64,000 nt of DNA from Pelosinus fermentans DSM 17108 (GTDB lineage Bacteria > Bacillota > Negativicutes > DSM-13327), in assembly GCF_000271485.2 (NCBI RefSeq), contig NZ_AKVN02000001.1, positions 1,120,001 through 1,184,000 on the forward strand. The letters run 5' to 3'. How positions within the stretch are numbered: the first letter of the stretch is position 1; every line of letters begins with the position of its first letter. The notes under the pieces are model-generated. The model was not told where the DNA came from. It searched no databases and worked only from the letters and a program-made list of their open reading frames with translations. Of the stretch, positions 9,850 to 21,196 are shown one piece after another. Position numbers and translations under genes: made by a program.

Positions 9850-11769
9850 ATGATACAGAAAAGAGTAGGTCTGTTTCACTTGATAATTGTGATGCTCGTT
9901 GGTATAATAGCACCATTTCTAGTGGAGTATATAGGGAATTTGGGAGCAATAGTCAGTGTTTTGGTAGTGGCTGGTGTTTCAACAGCCGTTTTAATCAGAA
10001 CTTGGCCTCGGACTGGAGACATAGAGAGAAGTCAGGTCCAATCTTCTGTAAAACAAACTCAATCGATGCCCCAGGTGGATATGTACGGTATTTCCGAAGA
10101 TTTATCCTTTATATCCCAGCAGTTGGCTTGGGTTGCAGGGCATAGCAACACCGCATTAAAAAAGCTAACCAAACAGTCCAATACCATAGCCCAAGAAAGT
10201 GAAACCACGGCAAGCAGTGCCCAGGAGGCTTCTGCAGGTGTAGAAGAAATTGCTTCTAATGCAGCGGTTGTGGCAAATGCTTCCCAGCAAGCTTTAAAAC
10301 AGTGCCAGAGTTCCACGCAATTAGCACTGAATAATCAGCTGCAAATTACACAGGCAAGCAATACCATGCTGGAAGTAGCCCAGGTAGTGGAAACTTCGGT
10401 ACGTGATATGGAAGAATTGAATGTAGCATCAAAGCGGATTGGTGCTTTTGTCGGCAAAATTCAAGGGATTGCCAGTCAAACAAACTTATTGGCTTTGAAT
10501 GCAGCCATTGAGGCAGCCCGTGCAGGAGAACAAGGCCGGGGGTTTGCCGTTGTGGCAGAAGAAGTACGCAAATTGGCTAGTGAAAGTGAAGCCGTAACTC
10601 ATGAAGTGGAAGAAACAGTGAGGGATATCACCAATCGTACGAGCTATGTTACGGCACATATGCAAGGCAGCAAGGAAAAAATTCAGGGTATTGAGCAATT
10701 GGCAAGAAAATCTGCAGAGAGTATGCAGGAAATAGTGAATACTGTTAACGAAATCGAAAGCACAGTAGAAAAATTGTGCAGCCTTTCCAATGACCAGCAA
10801 ATGACTACAGAACAAATGGCCCAAGCGGTAGAGAGTATTGGGAGTGCTACCGTTGAAATTGCTGCTGGCACGCAAGAAGCATTGAAAAGTATTGGCCAGC
10901 AGGAACATGATATTGAAGAAGTATATGCATTAACGAAAAAAATGACAGCTGCTGTAGATCAAATACAAGAAGTTGCCGCTATTTTTAAAACCGGCAAAGA
11001 ATTAGTATTTGGTTTTAACCCATTTACAGCGCCACAAGTAATTAAAGAAAATTATACGCCGATATTAGAAGCGATTGCCAAGAAATTAGGACTAGAACCT
11101 AAAATCATTATCGTTTCTGATTATGATTCTTTGGGGCGGTCCTTATTGAAAGGTACAATTGATGTAGGGTGGTTTTCTCCTTTTGCCTATGTTTCTGCAA
11201 AAGATAAAGGTGAGATTACTCCTTTAGTGACTACGGTAGTGAACAAAAATGCTTCCTATCATGGTTATATCATTGCTCGTAAAGATAAAGCGTTTCAGTC
11301 GATAGATAGTCTGCAAGGTAAACGTTTTGCCTTTGTTGACAAACAATCAGCCTCTGGATACGTATATCCAAAGGCCATGTTATTAGAACAGGGGAAAGAT
11401 CCGGAAACATTTTTCTCAGAGACGGTCTTCTTAGGCAGTCACAATCGGGTCATTGATGCAGTCCTGGATGGTACGGTTGATGCAGGCGCTACTTATTCAG
11501 AAGCTGTAGAAACTGCTAAAGAGTATGGACTTGCTGTACATAATTTGGTAATATTAAAGCAAACCGATGCGATACCCAAAGATGTTATTGCTGGGCGACC
11601 TGGACTTGATGAACAATTGTTGGCAAGTCTTAAACAGGTTTTTATAGAAACTACCGATAGGACATCTGCACATGCTTCAGTGATGAAAAAAACTGGATTA
11701 AATGGTTTTATTGAAGCCCAGGATCAGGTGTATGATGTGATCAGAAAAGCAGCCAATGTACTAAAATAA
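9850..11769 (+). CDS. Methyl-accepting chemotaxis protein fused to a PhnD-like substrate-binding domain
   Basis: The 639-aa product has two hydrophobic segments near the N-terminus (about residues 8-26 and 30-48), then a long helical chemoreceptor signalling domain whose hairpin tip is conserved ([20 protein letters not shown], near 210-230), then from about residue 395 a complete periplasmic-binding-protein-like domain of the phosphonate/phosphite (PhnD/SsuA) type, including [13 protein letters not shown] and [13 protein letters not shown]. With only two early membrane segments, both the signalling and binding domains are predicted to be cytoplasmic, which is unusual for a binding-protein fold. 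ATG 9850 follows GGGAGGG; an in-frame ATG at 9811 lacks such a site. The ligand is unknown. Confidence 0.85.
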   Translation: MIQKRVGLFHLIIVMLVGIIAPFLVEYIGNLGAIVSVLVVAGVSTAVLIRTWPRTGDIERSQVQSSVKQTQSMPQVDMYGISEDLSFISQQLAWVAGHSNTALKKLTKQSNTIAQESETTASSAQEASAGVEEIASNAAVVANASQQALKQCQSSTQLALNNQLQITQASNTMLEVAQVVETSVRDMEELNVASKRIGAFVGKIQGIASQTNLLALNAAIEAARAGEQGRGFAVVAEEVRKLASESEAVTHEVEETVRDITNRTSYVTAHMQGSKEKIQGIEQLARKSAESMQEIVNTVNEIESTVEKLCSLSNDQQMTTEQMAQAVESIGSATVEIAAGTQEALKSIGQQEHDIEEVYALTKKMTAAVDQIQEVAAIFKTGKELVFGFNPFTAPQVIKENYTPILEAIAKKLGLEPKIIIVSDYDSLGRSLLKGTIDVGWFSPFAYVSAKDKGEITPLVTTVVNKNASYHGYIIARKDKAFQSIDSLQGKRFAFVDKQSASGYVYPKAMLLEQGKDPETFFSETVFLGSHNRVIDAVLDGTVDAGATYSEAVETAKEYGLAVHNLVILKQTDAIPKDVIAGRPGLDEQLLASLKQVFIETTDRTSAHASVMKKTGLNGFIEAQDQVYDVIRKAANVLK

Positions 11770-11797
11770 AAAGTGAAGAGAGTGTGAATGTAGTAGT

Positions 11798-13552
11798 ATG
11801 ATCAAGAAGACGAAAATTGTATGTACAATGGGTCCTAGCACAGGAAAGCAAGAAATCATGGAAAAACTAATAGAGGCGGGTATGAATGTAGCGCGCTTTA
11901 ATTTTTCCCATGGTGACCATGCAGAACACAGTGTTCGTATCAACATGCTGCGTGCCGCGTCGGCAGCCAAGAAAACTCCGGTAGCCGTATTACTTGATAC
12001 CAAGGGACCCGAAATGCGCCTTGGCAATTTTGTAGAAGGCAAAGTGACCATTGAACAAGGTCAAAAATTTATCCTAACCTCCAGAGACATAGAAGGAACA
12101 AAAGAGATTTGCTCCGTGAATCATCGTCATTTGCCCCAAGAAGTAGCTGCCGGCAATCAAATTCTGCTATCCGATGGACTGATTTGTCTTCAAGTTGATA
12201 AAGTAGAAGGAGATGATATTCATACTACGGTATTAAATACGGGTGTGATTGGGAATCGCAAACGTGTAGCAGCCCCAGGTGTATCGGTCAATTTACCCCC
12301 TTTATCGGAACAAGATATTAAAGACGTATTGTTTGCTGCCAAAGAAGGCATGGATTTTATTGCAGCCTCCTTTATCCAAAGAGCAGCTGACGTATTGACC
12401 ATTCGCAAATTATTGGAAGAAGCCAACTCCGATATCCATATTATCTCTAAAATTGAAAATGCCGAAGGCGTAAAAAACATTGATGAAATCATTAAAGTAT
12501 CCGATGGAATTATGGTTGCCCGAGGTGATTTAGGAGTAGAAATTCCAACGGAAGAAGTTCCATTGGTGCAGAAAATGATCATTGAAAAGTGTAATAAGCT
12601 AGGCAAACCTGTAATTACCGCTACTCAAATGCTGGAATCCATGATCAACAATCCTCGCCCTACCCGTGCAGAAGCCAGTGATGTTGCAAATGCCATTCTG
12701 GATGGAACGGATGCCATCATGCTCAGTGGTGAAACCGCCAGCGGCGATTATCCAGTAGAAGCAGTAGAAATGATGTCAAAAATAGCAGTACGTACGGAAC
12801 AAGGCTTAAAGTACAGTGAAATTCTGCATAATAAAGGCATGTTAACCCAGCGTACCACAACGGAAGCCATCAGTCATGCAACGGTACAAGTGGCTCATGA
12901 ACTCAGTGCAGCGTCTATTATTACAGATACCCAAACCGGCTACAGTGCCAGAATGGTATCCAAATACCGTCCTTTGGCTCACATTGTAGCGGTAACGCCT
13001 TATGAAAGAACCGTTCGTAAAATGCTTCTGCTATGGGGTGTACAGCCAGTTCTTCGTGCCGCATCAAAAAATAGTGATGAAATGGTGCAAAATGATATTA
13101 ACAGTGCAGTTGCCTCTGGAATTGTCAGTGAAGGTGACTTAGTGGTAATTACGGCAGGTGTTCATGCAACAGGCACAGGAACGACGAATATGATTCGGGT
13201 GCATGTAGTAGGCAACATTTTATTACGAGGCGTTGGTATTGGCGCAACAGCAGTAACGGGTAAAGTTTGTATAGCCCATTCCATCAAAGATGTGCAGAGC
13301 AAATTTAAAGAAGGCGAAATACTAGTGGTTTCCCATGTGGATGATGAAACGGCAAAATATGCAGCCAAAGCGTCAGCTGTGATAGCAGAAGAAGGCGGCT
13401 TGACCTCACATGCAGCAATTGTAGGCATTAGTGCAGGCATACCGGTGATTGTGGGTGCAGATGGTGCTACGGAACGCTTAACCGATGGTGCGGTTGTAAC
13501 AGTAGATGCAGCTCGCGGACTAGTTTACAGCGGCGAAATTAACGCACGGTAA
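11798..13552 (+). CDS. pyk: Pyruvate kinase, copy 1
   Basis: Converts phosphoenolpyruvate and ADP to pyruvate and ATP. The 584-aa form carries the extra C-terminal PEP-utilizer mobile domain found in Bacillus pyruvate kinases (GGLTSHAAIVG near 530 contains the His motif). The active-site signature is intact: IISKIENAEGVKNIDEI near 220 and GDLGVEIP near 250. A second copy at 23838-25592 differs at only about 13 residues by my reading. It sits between the chemoreceptor and cggR rather than inside the gap operon. Its ribosome site (GAAGAGAGTG) is modest. Confidence 0.96.
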   Translation: MIKKTKIVCTMGPSTGKQEIMEKLIEAGMNVARFNFSHGDHAEHSVRINMLRAASAAKKTPVAVLLDTKGPEMRLGNFVEGKVTIEQGQKFILTSRDIEGTKEICSVNHRHLPQEVAAGNQILLSDGLICLQVDKVEGDDIHTTVLNTGVIGNRKRVAAPGVSVNLPPLSEQDIKDVLFAAKEGMDFIAASFIQRAADVLTIRKLLEEANSDIHIISKIENAEGVKNIDEIIKVSDGIMVARGDLGVEIPTEEVPLVQKMIIEKCNKLGKPVITATQMLESMINNPRPTRAEASDVANAILDGTDAIMLSGETASGDYPVEAVEMMSKIAVRTEQGLKYSEILHNKGMLTQRTTTEAISHATVQVAHELSAASIITDTQTGYSARMVSKYRPLAHIVAVTPYERTVRKMLLLWGVQPVLRAASKNSDEMVQNDINSAVASGIVSEGDLVVITAGVHATGTGTTNMIRVHVVGNILLRGVGIGATAVTGKVCIAHSIKDVQSKFKEGEILVVSHVDDETAKYAAKASAVIAEEGGLTSHAAIVGISAGIPVIVGADGATERLTDGAVVTVDAARGLVYSGEINAR

Positions 13553-13600
13553 TAGTTTGAAAATTGTTTACAATTTTTCTCGTAATTTTTGTTAAAACTA

Positions 13601-13629
13601 GCAGGAGTTACTTATTGTATGGCGAAGTT
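13601..13629 (+). promoter_or_regulatory. Sigma-H-like promoter upstream of cggR
   Basis: GCAGGAGTT, 11 nt, GGCGAAGTT, the same geometry as the two elements before glpF. It lies about 50 bp before the CggR operator, so the operator would be inside the transcribed leader and could act as a roadblock, or serve a second promoter nearer the gene. Confidence 0.45.
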
Positions 13630-13681
13630 AGTATATTAGAAATAATGTACCTTCGCTGGTAGTATATTTTTTTGACAAGAT

Positions 13682-13718
13682 GGGACAAAAATTGTGCCAT
13701 GGGGACGTTAAATGTCCC
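13682..13718 (+). promoter_or_regulatory. CggR operator
   Basis: Two direct repeats of GGGAC-N6-TGTSC, at 13682-13697 and 13702-13717, are 20 bp apart: GGGACAAAAATTGTGCC and GGGACGTTAAATGTCCC. This is the known form of the Bacillus CggR operator. It ends 14 bp before the cggR start codon, indicating autoregulation of cggR and the downstream glycolytic genes. In Bacillus, CggR binding is relieved by fructose-1,6-bisphosphate. Confidence 0.85.
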
Positions 13719-13731
13719 GAAGGAAGAGGTC

Positions 13732-14757
13732 ATGTGGAAAAAAGCCGTCCAGCTTCAGCGTAAAATTGCTCCTGAATTTATTGCAGCCATTGAAGAACGA
13801 TATGATATTTTGAGATCCATTCAGCATAGTGAACCTGTGGGGCGAAGAGCATTAGCCGCCATGTTAGAAAAAGGCGAGCGGGTGGTGCGTGCCCAGGTAG
13901 AATTTTTGAAGAATGCTGGATTGGTAGATTTCTCTCAAATGGGCATGACAATCACGTTGGAAGGTCAGTTGTTGCTGAAAGATTTATCTGAATATATCAA
14001 AGCTCTTCATGGACTAACGACATTAGAAGATGAACTTTCGGAAAAGCTAGGACTTAAACAAGTCATTATTATTCCTGGTGACAGCGATAGTGACACTGGG
14101 GTACGCAGGGAATTAGGGCGTGCTGCTGCTAATGTACTGGCTCAACATTTAAATAAGAATGATATGATTGTTGCGGTAAGCGGCGGAACCATTATGGCCA
14201 ATGTGGCAGAAGCTATTCATTTTACTCAGCCTTCTGTTACTGTTGTTCCAGCCCGGGGCGGGCTTGGGGAGAAAGTAGAGAACCAGGCCAATACCATTGC
14301 AGCTGCTATGGCTACCAAATTAGGCGGCAAATATCGTATGATTCATGTGCCTGAGGGGATCAGTGAAGAAATGCTCGGTGTGATGGTGGCTAATAATAGC
14401 AATATTCTTACTGTAGCAGATATGATTAAACATGCAGATGTTCTGATACATGGCATTGGTCAAGCGCAGGAAATGGCTGTTCGCCGAGGGTTTGATGAGG
14501 AATTTGTTTCTAAACTCATCAATAGCGGTGCTGTTGGCGAGGCATTAGGGCATTATTGTACCGTAGAAGGTAAAAACATTTATATTACAAGCAGTGTGGG
14601 GTTACATCTGGATGATTTGGCGGATATCGGTGTAGTAGTAGCTGTAGCAGGAGGCCAAAGGAAAGCAGAGGCCATTGTGGCTGTTACGAATGCCGGTGGG
14701 CAGGATGTGCTGATTACAGACGAATCTGCAGCCAAAGCCATTCAGAGTATTATATAA
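13732..14757 (+). CDS. cggR: Central glycolytic genes regulator (SorC/DeoR family)
   Basis: Repressor of the triose-phosphate part of glycolysis. From ATG 13732 (behind GAAGGAAGAGG) the product is 341 aa, the length of Bacillus CggR. Upstream starts would place codons across the operator. The N-terminal winged helix-turn-helix (about residues 20-85, including RALAAMLEKGERVVRAQVEF) is followed by a SorC sugar-phosphate-binding domain (VAVSGGTIMANVAEA near 150, VVPARGGLGEK near 180). Gene order cggR-gap-pgk-tpi-pgm-eno is the classical one. Confident. Confidence 0.94.
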   Translation: MWKKAVQLQRKIAPEFIAAIEERYDILRSIQHSEPVGRRALAAMLEKGERVVRAQVEFLKNAGLVDFSQMGMTITLEGQLLLKDLSEYIKALHGLTTLEDELSEKLGLKQVIIIPGDSDSDTGVRRELGRAAANVLAQHLNKNDMIVAVSGGTIMANVAEAIHFTQPSVTVVPARGGLGEKVENQANTIAAAMATKLGGKYRMIHVPEGISEEMLGVMVANNSNILTVADMIKHADVLIHGIGQAQEMAVRRGFDEEFVSKLINSGAVGEALGHYCTVEGKNIYITSSVGLHLDDLADIGVVVAVAGGQRKAEAIVAVTNAGGQDVLITDESAAKAIQSII

Positions 14758-14830
14758 GCCCTAATGGCATATCCTATGGAATGGTATTAGGCGAAAATAA
14801 ATAAATTATAATTGGGAGGTATTTTTAACA

Positions 14831-15844
14831 ATGGCAGTAAAAGTAGCGATCAATGGTTTCGGGCGTATTGGACGTCTTGCATTTAGGCAAATGTTCGGGG
14901 CAGAAGGATATGATGTTGTTGCAATCAATGACTTAACAAGCCCTAAAATGCTGGCACACTTATTGAAATATGATTCAACTCAGGGAACTTATGCTCTAGC
15001 CAGCAAAGTAACTGCAGGTGAGGATTCTATCACTATTGACGGCAAAGAAATCAAAATCTATAAATCAGCAAAAGCAGAAGAACTGCCTTGGGGTGAAATT
15101 GGTGTAGACGTTGTTCTTGAATGCACAGGTTTCTATACTTCCAAAGAAAAAGCTTCTGCGCATATCAAAGCTGGCGCTAAAAAAGTAGTTATCTCTGCTC
15201 CAGCAGGAAATGATCTGCCTACTGTTGTTTTTAATGTAAACCACGATATATTAAAAGCTAGCGATACAGTTATTTCTGCAGCTTCTTGCACGACAAACTG
15301 CTTAGCTCCTATGGCTAAGGCACTTAACGATTTGGCTCCAATTAAGAGTGGTATTATGTCCACAATCCACGCTTATACTGGTGATCAAATGACTCTTGAC
15401 GGCCCTCAGAGAAATGGTGACCTCAGAAGATCCCGTGCTGCAGCAGTTAATATTGTTCCTAACTCTACTGGGGCTGCTAAAGCAATCGGTTTAGTTATTC
15501 CTGAATTAAACGGTAAATTAATCGGTTCAGCACAACGTGTTCCAACCCCAACCGGTTCTACTACGATTTTAATATCAGTTGTTGAAGGCACAGTTACCAA
15601 AGAACAAGTCAATGCAGCTATGAAAGCAGCAGCTGATGAATCTTTCGGTTACACGGAAGATGAATTGGTATCCAGTGATATCGTTGGTATCAGATATGGT
15701 TCCTTGTTCGATGCTACACAAACTATGGTAGCTCCTATTGATAACGGATTGACGCAAGTCCAGACTGTTTCTTGGTATGATAATGAAAGCAGCTACACAA
15801 GCCAAATGGTTCGTACTATTAAGTATTTTGCTGAACTTGCATAA
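14831..15844 (+). CDS. gap: Glyceraldehyde-3-phosphate dehydrogenase, type I
   Basis: NAD-dependent oxidation and phosphorylation of glyceraldehyde-3-phosphate to 1,3-bisphosphoglycerate. 337 aa with the Rossmann start [13 protein letters not shown] and the catalytic-cysteine motif [12 protein letters not shown] (Cys near 154). ATG follows GGGAGG. The gene is directly after cggR and is followed by a GC-rich hairpin that probably lets gap be expressed more than the distal genes. Confidence 0.97.
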   Translation: MAVKVAINGFGRIGRLAFRQMFGAEGYDVVAINDLTSPKMLAHLLKYDSTQGTYALASKVTAGEDSITIDGKEIKIYKSAKAEELPWGEIGVDVVLECTGFYTSKEKASAHIKAGAKKVVISAPAGNDLPTVVFNVNHDILKASDTVISAASCTTNCLAPMAKALNDLAPIKSGIMSTIHAYTGDQMTLDGPQRNGDLRRSRAAAVNIVPNSTGAAKAIGLVIPELNGKLIGSAQRVPTPTGSTTILISVVEGTVTKEQVNAAMKAAADESFGYTEDELVSSDIVGIRYGSLFDATQTMVAPIDNGLTQVQTVSWYDNESSYTSQMVRTIKYFAELA

Positions 15845-15862
15845 TTATTAAAAGATCTTACG

Positions 15863-15893
15863 GCCCGGCCTTTTTGGGCCGGGCAATATTTTT
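15863..15893 (+). terminator. Partial terminator between gap and pgk
   Basis: GCCCGGCC (15863-15870) pairs with GGCCGGGC (15877-15884) over a 6-nt loop, followed by AATATTTTT. The pgk ribosome site begins immediately after, so it must be leaky or act as an mRNA-stabilising 3' end for gap. Confidence 0.8.
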
Positions 15894-15907
15894 AAGGAGA
15901 AACAAAA

Positions 15908-17095
15908 ATGTTGAATAAAAAGTCTATTAGAGACATTGATGTAGCGGGAAAGAAAGTCTTTATTCGTGTAGATTACAATGTTCCCATGGACAAAGCGGGT
16001 AATATCACAGAAGATACTCGCATTCGTGCTACTTTGCCAACATTAAAATATTTATTGTCACAAAATGCTGCGATTATTATTGCCAGCCACTTAGGACGCC
16101 CGAAAGGTGAAGTAGTGCCTGCCTTTTCCCTAGCACCTGTGGCAAAACGACTTTCCGATTTACTTGGCCAGGAAGTAGCCATTGCATCTGATTGTGTTGG
16201 TTCCGAGGCAGAAGCAAAAGCGAAAGCCTTGCAGCCAGGTCAGATTTTGATGTTAGAAAATCTTCGCTATCATAAAGCCGAAGAAAAGAACGATCCGGAA
16301 TTTTCTCGTCAATTGGCAAGCCTAGCGGATGTAGCTGTTAATGATGCCTTTGGTGTATCTCACCGGGCACACGCTTCTGTAGAAGGAATTACGAAATATC
16401 TGCCTGCAGTAGCTGGTTTCCTCATGGAAAAGGAAATTTTGTTCGTAGGTCAAACCGTAGCAAATCCTACTCACCCTTTTGTAGCGATTATTGGCGGGGC
16501 AAAGGTTTCTGATAAAATCGGCGTAATTGAGAATTTATTGAAGAAAGTGGATACGCTAATCATTGGCGGCGGTATGGCCAATACATTCCTTGCTGCCCAA
16601 GGTTATAATATTGGAAAATCGCTGCTGGAAGCTGATAAGGTGGAATTGGCAAAAAGTCTGATTGTTACGGCTAAAGAACGGGGTGTAAGCTTACTTTTAC
16701 CTACTGATGTCGTGATTGCGGATAAATTTGCTGCAGATGCCCAGCATAAAGCGGTAGCAGTTGCTAACATTGACAGTGAGTGGATGGCTCTTGATATTGG
16801 ACCTGAAACAGCAACGGTATATGCGAAAGCCGTAGAAACAGCTCAAACCATCGTATGGAACGGACCAATGGGCGTATTTGAAATGGATGCTTTTGCAAAT
16901 GGCACGGAAACAGTAGCTAAAGCAGTTGCAGCATCTAAGGCAACCAGCATTGTAGGCGGCGGCGACTCCATTGCGGCATTAGAAAAAGTGGGCTTAGCGG
17001 ATAAGATTACCCACATCTCCACTGGCGGCGGTGCATCCTTAGAATTCCTGGAAGGTAAAGTACTCCCAGGCATCGCAGCTTTAGCTGATAAGTAA
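15908..17095 (+). CDS. pgk: Phosphoglycerate kinase
   Basis: Transfers phosphate from 1,3-bisphosphoglycerate to ADP. 395 aa, standard bacterial length. N-terminal [20 protein letters not shown] and [10 protein letters not shown] are substrate-binding signatures, and the C-terminal nucleotide site shows [12 protein letters not shown] and [21 protein letters not shown] precedes the ATG. A palindromic repeat separates it from tpiA. Confidence 0.97.
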   Translation: MLNKKSIRDIDVAGKKVFIRVDYNVPMDKAGNITEDTRIRATLPTLKYLLSQNAAIIIASHLGRPKGEVVPAFSLAPVAKRLSDLLGQEVAIASDCVGSEAEAKAKALQPGQILMLENLRYHKAEEKNDPEFSRQLASLADVAVNDAFGVSHRAHASVEGITKYLPAVAGFLMEKEILFVGQTVANPTHPFVAIIGGAKVSDKIGVIENLLKKVDTLIIGGGMANTFLAAQGYNIGKSLLEADKVELAKSLIVTAKERGVSLLLPTDVVIADKFAADAQHKAVAVANIDSEWMALDIGPETATVYAKAVETAQTIVWNGPMGVFEMDAFANGTETVAKAVAASKATSIVGGGDSIAALEKVGLADKITHISTGGGASLEFLEGKVLPGIAALADK

Positions 17096-17120
17096 GCACA
17101 GACAGAATAAAGAAGTTGTG

Positions 17121-17204
17121 AACCGCGAAGGCACGAAGATTCACGAAGAACACGAAGGGGTAAAAAACAAATAAACCCTTTGTGTCCTTTGCGGCTTCGC
17201 GGTT
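17121..17204. repeat. Palindromic intergenic repeat, type 1 (copy b), inside the glycolytic operon
   Basis: AACCGCGAAGGCACGAAG at the left and CTTTGCGGCTTCGCGGTT at the right form a long hairpin in the pgk-tpiA gap. It belongs to the family listed at 5493. Being inside an operon it would appear in the mRNA as a large stem-loop. Confidence 0.8.
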
Positions 17205-17276
17205 CAAAGGTTTTATCTTTTAAGACGCGAAGTGTTTCTTATGAACATATCAAAAATGATAATGGAGGATTACAAG

Positions 17277-18026
17277 ATGCGTAAACCAATTATTGCGGGT
17301 AACTGGAAGTTACATAATACAAGCAGCCAGGGTGTGGCATTAGTGCAGGAACTTGGTAAATTAACTGCTGATGCAAAAGATGTTGACATTGTAGTTTGCC
17401 CTACTTTTACTACATTAACTGCTGTAGCAAATGCACTGCATGGCACGAATATTCACTTAGGTGCTCAAAACTTGCATTGGGAAAAGAAAGGTGCTTTCAC
17501 AGGTGAAGTGACAGCAGAGATGCTGCGTGATGTCTGCTGCGAGTATGTACTTGTAGGACATTCTGAGCGTCGTCAATATTTTGCTGAAACAGATGAATCG
17601 GTGAACAAAAAAGTGAAAGCTGCTTTGGAAGGCAAATTAGTACCGATTGTATGTGTTGGCGAATCCTTAGAAGAACGGGAAGCGGGAACAACCGAAGTAC
17701 TTGTTGGCAAGCAAGTAAAAGCTGCTTTAGAAGGTCTGACAAAAGATCAGGTAGCCAGCCTAGTCATTGCTTATGAGCCTATCTGGGCAATTGGTACTGG
17801 ACGCACTGCAACTGCTGATCAAGCGAATGAAGTATGTGCCTTTATTCGTCGTACGGTAGGGGAAGTCTTTGGACAAGATACTGCTGATAAAACCCGTATC
17901 CAATACGGCGGCAGCGTAAAAGCTGATAATATTGCAGAATTAATGGGCAAAAGCGATATTGACGGCGCATTAGTTGGTGGTGCAAGTCTTGACGCTGCAG
18001 GCTTTAGTAAAATCGTTAAATTTTAG
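17277..18026 (+). CDS. tpiA: Triosephosphate isomerase
   Basis: Interconverts dihydroxyacetone phosphate and glyceraldehyde-3-phosphate. From ATG 17277 (after GGAGG at about 17264) the product is 249 aa, normal for the family; the open frame reaches back to 17232 but those codons precede the ribosome site. Active-site residues are visible: N-terminal NWKLH (Asn, Lys), VGHSERRQ (His) and AYEPIWAIGTG (Glu). The product also handles DHAP made by GlpABC. Confidence 0.97.
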   Translation: MRKPIIAGNWKLHNTSSQGVALVQELGKLTADAKDVDIVVCPTFTTLTAVANALHGTNIHLGAQNLHWEKKGAFTGEVTAEMLRDVCCEYVLVGHSERRQYFAETDESVNKKVKAALEGKLVPIVCVGESLEEREAGTTEVLVGKQVKAALEGLTKDQVASLVIAYEPIWAIGTGRTATADQANEVCAFIRRTVGEVFGQDTADKTRIQYGGSVKADNIAELMGKSDIDGALVGGASLDAAGFSKIVKF

Positions 18027-18037
18027 GAGGCGTTTTG

Positions 18038-19576
18038 GTGAGTAAATTAAAAGCACCAATTGCACTAGTAATTTTAGATGGTTGGGGCCTGGGAGATGAG
18101 AAAGACGGATATAATGCAATTGTCCGCTCTGAACCACCTCATATGAAACTGCTATCGGAATTATATCCGACAACAACATTAACTTGCTCTGGCGAAGCGG
18201 TAGGATTACCTGAAGGACAAATGGGCAATTCAGAGGTAGGTCATTTAAATATTGGTGCAGGTAGAGTTGTTTATCAGGAATTAACTCGTATTACCAAAGA
18301 AATCCGTGAAGGATTCTTTTTTACAAATCCAATTCTGGTAAAGGCAGTGGAAGAAGCTATCGTGAATGATAGTGCCTTGCACTTAATGGGGCTTTTATCA
18401 GATGGAGGCGTTCATAGTCACAATGATCATTTATATGCCCTTTTAGAATTAGCAAAACGCTATAATTTGAAAAAGGTATATATCCATGCCTTCCTAGATG
18501 GCCGTGATGTACCACCTTCCAGCGGAATTGAGTATATCAAAGCCTTGGAAGAAAAAATCAGGGAAATCGGTGTTGGTCGTATTGCAACAGTTGCCGGACG
18601 TTATTACGCCATGGATCGGGATAAACGGTGGGAACGAATCGAAAAAGCATATAATGCTATGGTTTGCCGTGAAGGTGTACATACAACTTCTGCCATTGAT
18701 GCGGTTGCCGAATCTTATAAAGAGGGTAAAACAGATGAGTTTGTTTTGCCATCGGTAATTGATGGATGCGGTGATTGCGGCGTTAAAGCAAAAGACAGCG
18801 TTATTTTCTTTAACTTCCGCCCTGATCGTGCCCGGGAAATTACCCGTGTTTTTGTAGACGAAAACTTTGATGGTTTTGCCCGCTGCGGTGGTCGGCTGCC
18901 ATTATACTTTGCCTGCATGACACAGTATGATGAAACGCTGGAAGCATCGATTGCCTATAAGCCTCAATTCTTAAAAAATACCCTGGGTCAAGTGTTGGAA
19001 AATGTTGGATTGACGCAATTGAGAATTGCGGAAACAGAAAAATATGCTCATGTCACATTTTTCTTTAATGGCGGAGAAGAAAAACCCTATCAAGGTGAAG
19101 AACGTATTTTAGTTCCTTCCCCGAAAGTAGCAACGTATGACTTACAGCCGGAAATGAGTGCCTTTGAAGTCACTGATAAACTTATTGATGCGATAAAATC
19201 AGGTAAGTTTGATGTGATTATCTTGAACTTTGCCAATACGGATATGGTAGGACATACAGGAAAACTAGATGCGGCAATGAAAGCTGTGTCTGCTGTTGAT
19301 GTTTGTGTTGGACGTATTGTGGAAACCATGCGTAGCCAGGGAGGGATTACTCTCATTACTGCTGATCACGGTAATGCAGAAAAAATGCTTGACCATGTTA
19401 CATGTGAGCCCTTTACAGCCCATACTACGAATGAAGTGCCTCTGATCTTGGTATCGGAAAAACATCGTGGTGCTGCCTTGCACAAAGGCAGTTTGGCAGA
19501 TATTGCCCCTACGATTTTAACTTTGGCGGGTGTTGAAATTCCTGCTGAAATGACTGGAAAATCTTTAATAAAATAA
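18038..19576 (+). CDS. gpmI: 2,3-bisphosphoglycerate-independent phosphoglycerate mutase
   Basis: Mn-dependent alkaline-phosphatase-superfamily mutase converting 3- to 2-phosphoglycerate. GTG 18038 was chosen because TAGGAGG ends seven bases upstream; TTG at 18035 is too close. The 512-aa protein has the metal and phosphoserine motifs VILDGWG and GQMGNSEVGHLNIGAG (Ser near 61), NFRPDRAREIT, and the C-terminal ADHGNAEKM and AHTTNEVP. It starts 11 bases after tpiA. Confidence 0.96.
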   Translation: MSKLKAPIALVILDGWGLGDEKDGYNAIVRSEPPHMKLLSELYPTTTLTCSGEAVGLPEGQMGNSEVGHLNIGAGRVVYQELTRITKEIREGFFFTNPILVKAVEEAIVNDSALHLMGLLSDGGVHSHNDHLYALLELAKRYNLKKVYIHAFLDGRDVPPSSGIEYIKALEEKIREIGVGRIATVAGRYYAMDRDKRWERIEKAYNAMVCREGVHTTSAIDAVAESYKEGKTDEFVLPSVIDGCGDCGVKAKDSVIFFNFRPDRAREITRVFVDENFDGFARCGGRLPLYFACMTQYDETLEASIAYKPQFLKNTLGQVLENVGLTQLRIAETEKYAHVTFFFNGGEEKPYQGEERILVPSPKVATYDLQPEMSAFEVTDKLIDAIKSGKFDVIILNFANTDMVGHTGKLDAAMKAVSAVDVCVGRIVETMRSQGGITLITADHGNAEKMLDHVTCEPFTAHTTNEVPLILVSEKHRGAALHKGSLADIAPTILTLAGVEIPAEMTGKSLIK

Positions 19577-19592
19577 ATGGAGGTTCAAATAA

Positions 19593-20873
<1,281 letters not shown>

Positions 20874-20890
20874 TTTTCTCCAAAAAATAA

Positions 20891-20936
20891 ACACCGAACT
20901 GTCAGCAGCCTGCACTGCTGCCCGTTCGGTGCTTTT
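20891..20936 (+). terminator. eno terminator
   Basis: ACCGAAC pairs with GTTCGGT and an inner CAGCAG pairs with CTGCTG, followed by GCTTTTATAT. The same terminator is present at 25694-25739. Confidence 0.9.
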
Positions 20937-20958
20937 ATATTATATAATCCTATCTACC

Positions 20959-21133
20959 TGTCATTGTGAGCGCCAGCGAAGCAATCTCTTGGCAAAGGAG
21001 GGGATTGCTTCGCTGACGTTCGCAATGACAAAAAGGGCAAATAGAACGATTTAACCGCAGAGACGCAGAGGACGCTGAGGGGGATTTTAACCCTATCTAT
21101 CTTTTCTCTGTGGCCCTCTGTGCCTCTGCGGTT
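20959..21133. repeat. Two adjacent palindromic intergenic repeats (type 2 then type 1)
   Basis: 20959-21030 is a type 2 repeat: TGTCATTGTGAGCG at the left and CGCAATGACA at the right, with GCGAAGCAATC mirrored inside. 21053-21133 is a type 1 repeat with AACCGCAGAGACGCAGAG and GCCTCTGCGGTT ends. A half type 1 element (TTCGCATCTTCGCGTTTTAAAA) follows at 21164-21185. Together they fill the 323-bp gap between eno and cdaR; no gene is seen. Confidence 0.8.
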
Positions 21134-21196
21134 CGGTATCTTTACTTCGTGTCCTTCATACTCTTCGCATCTTCGCGTTTTAAAATATTTATTTTT

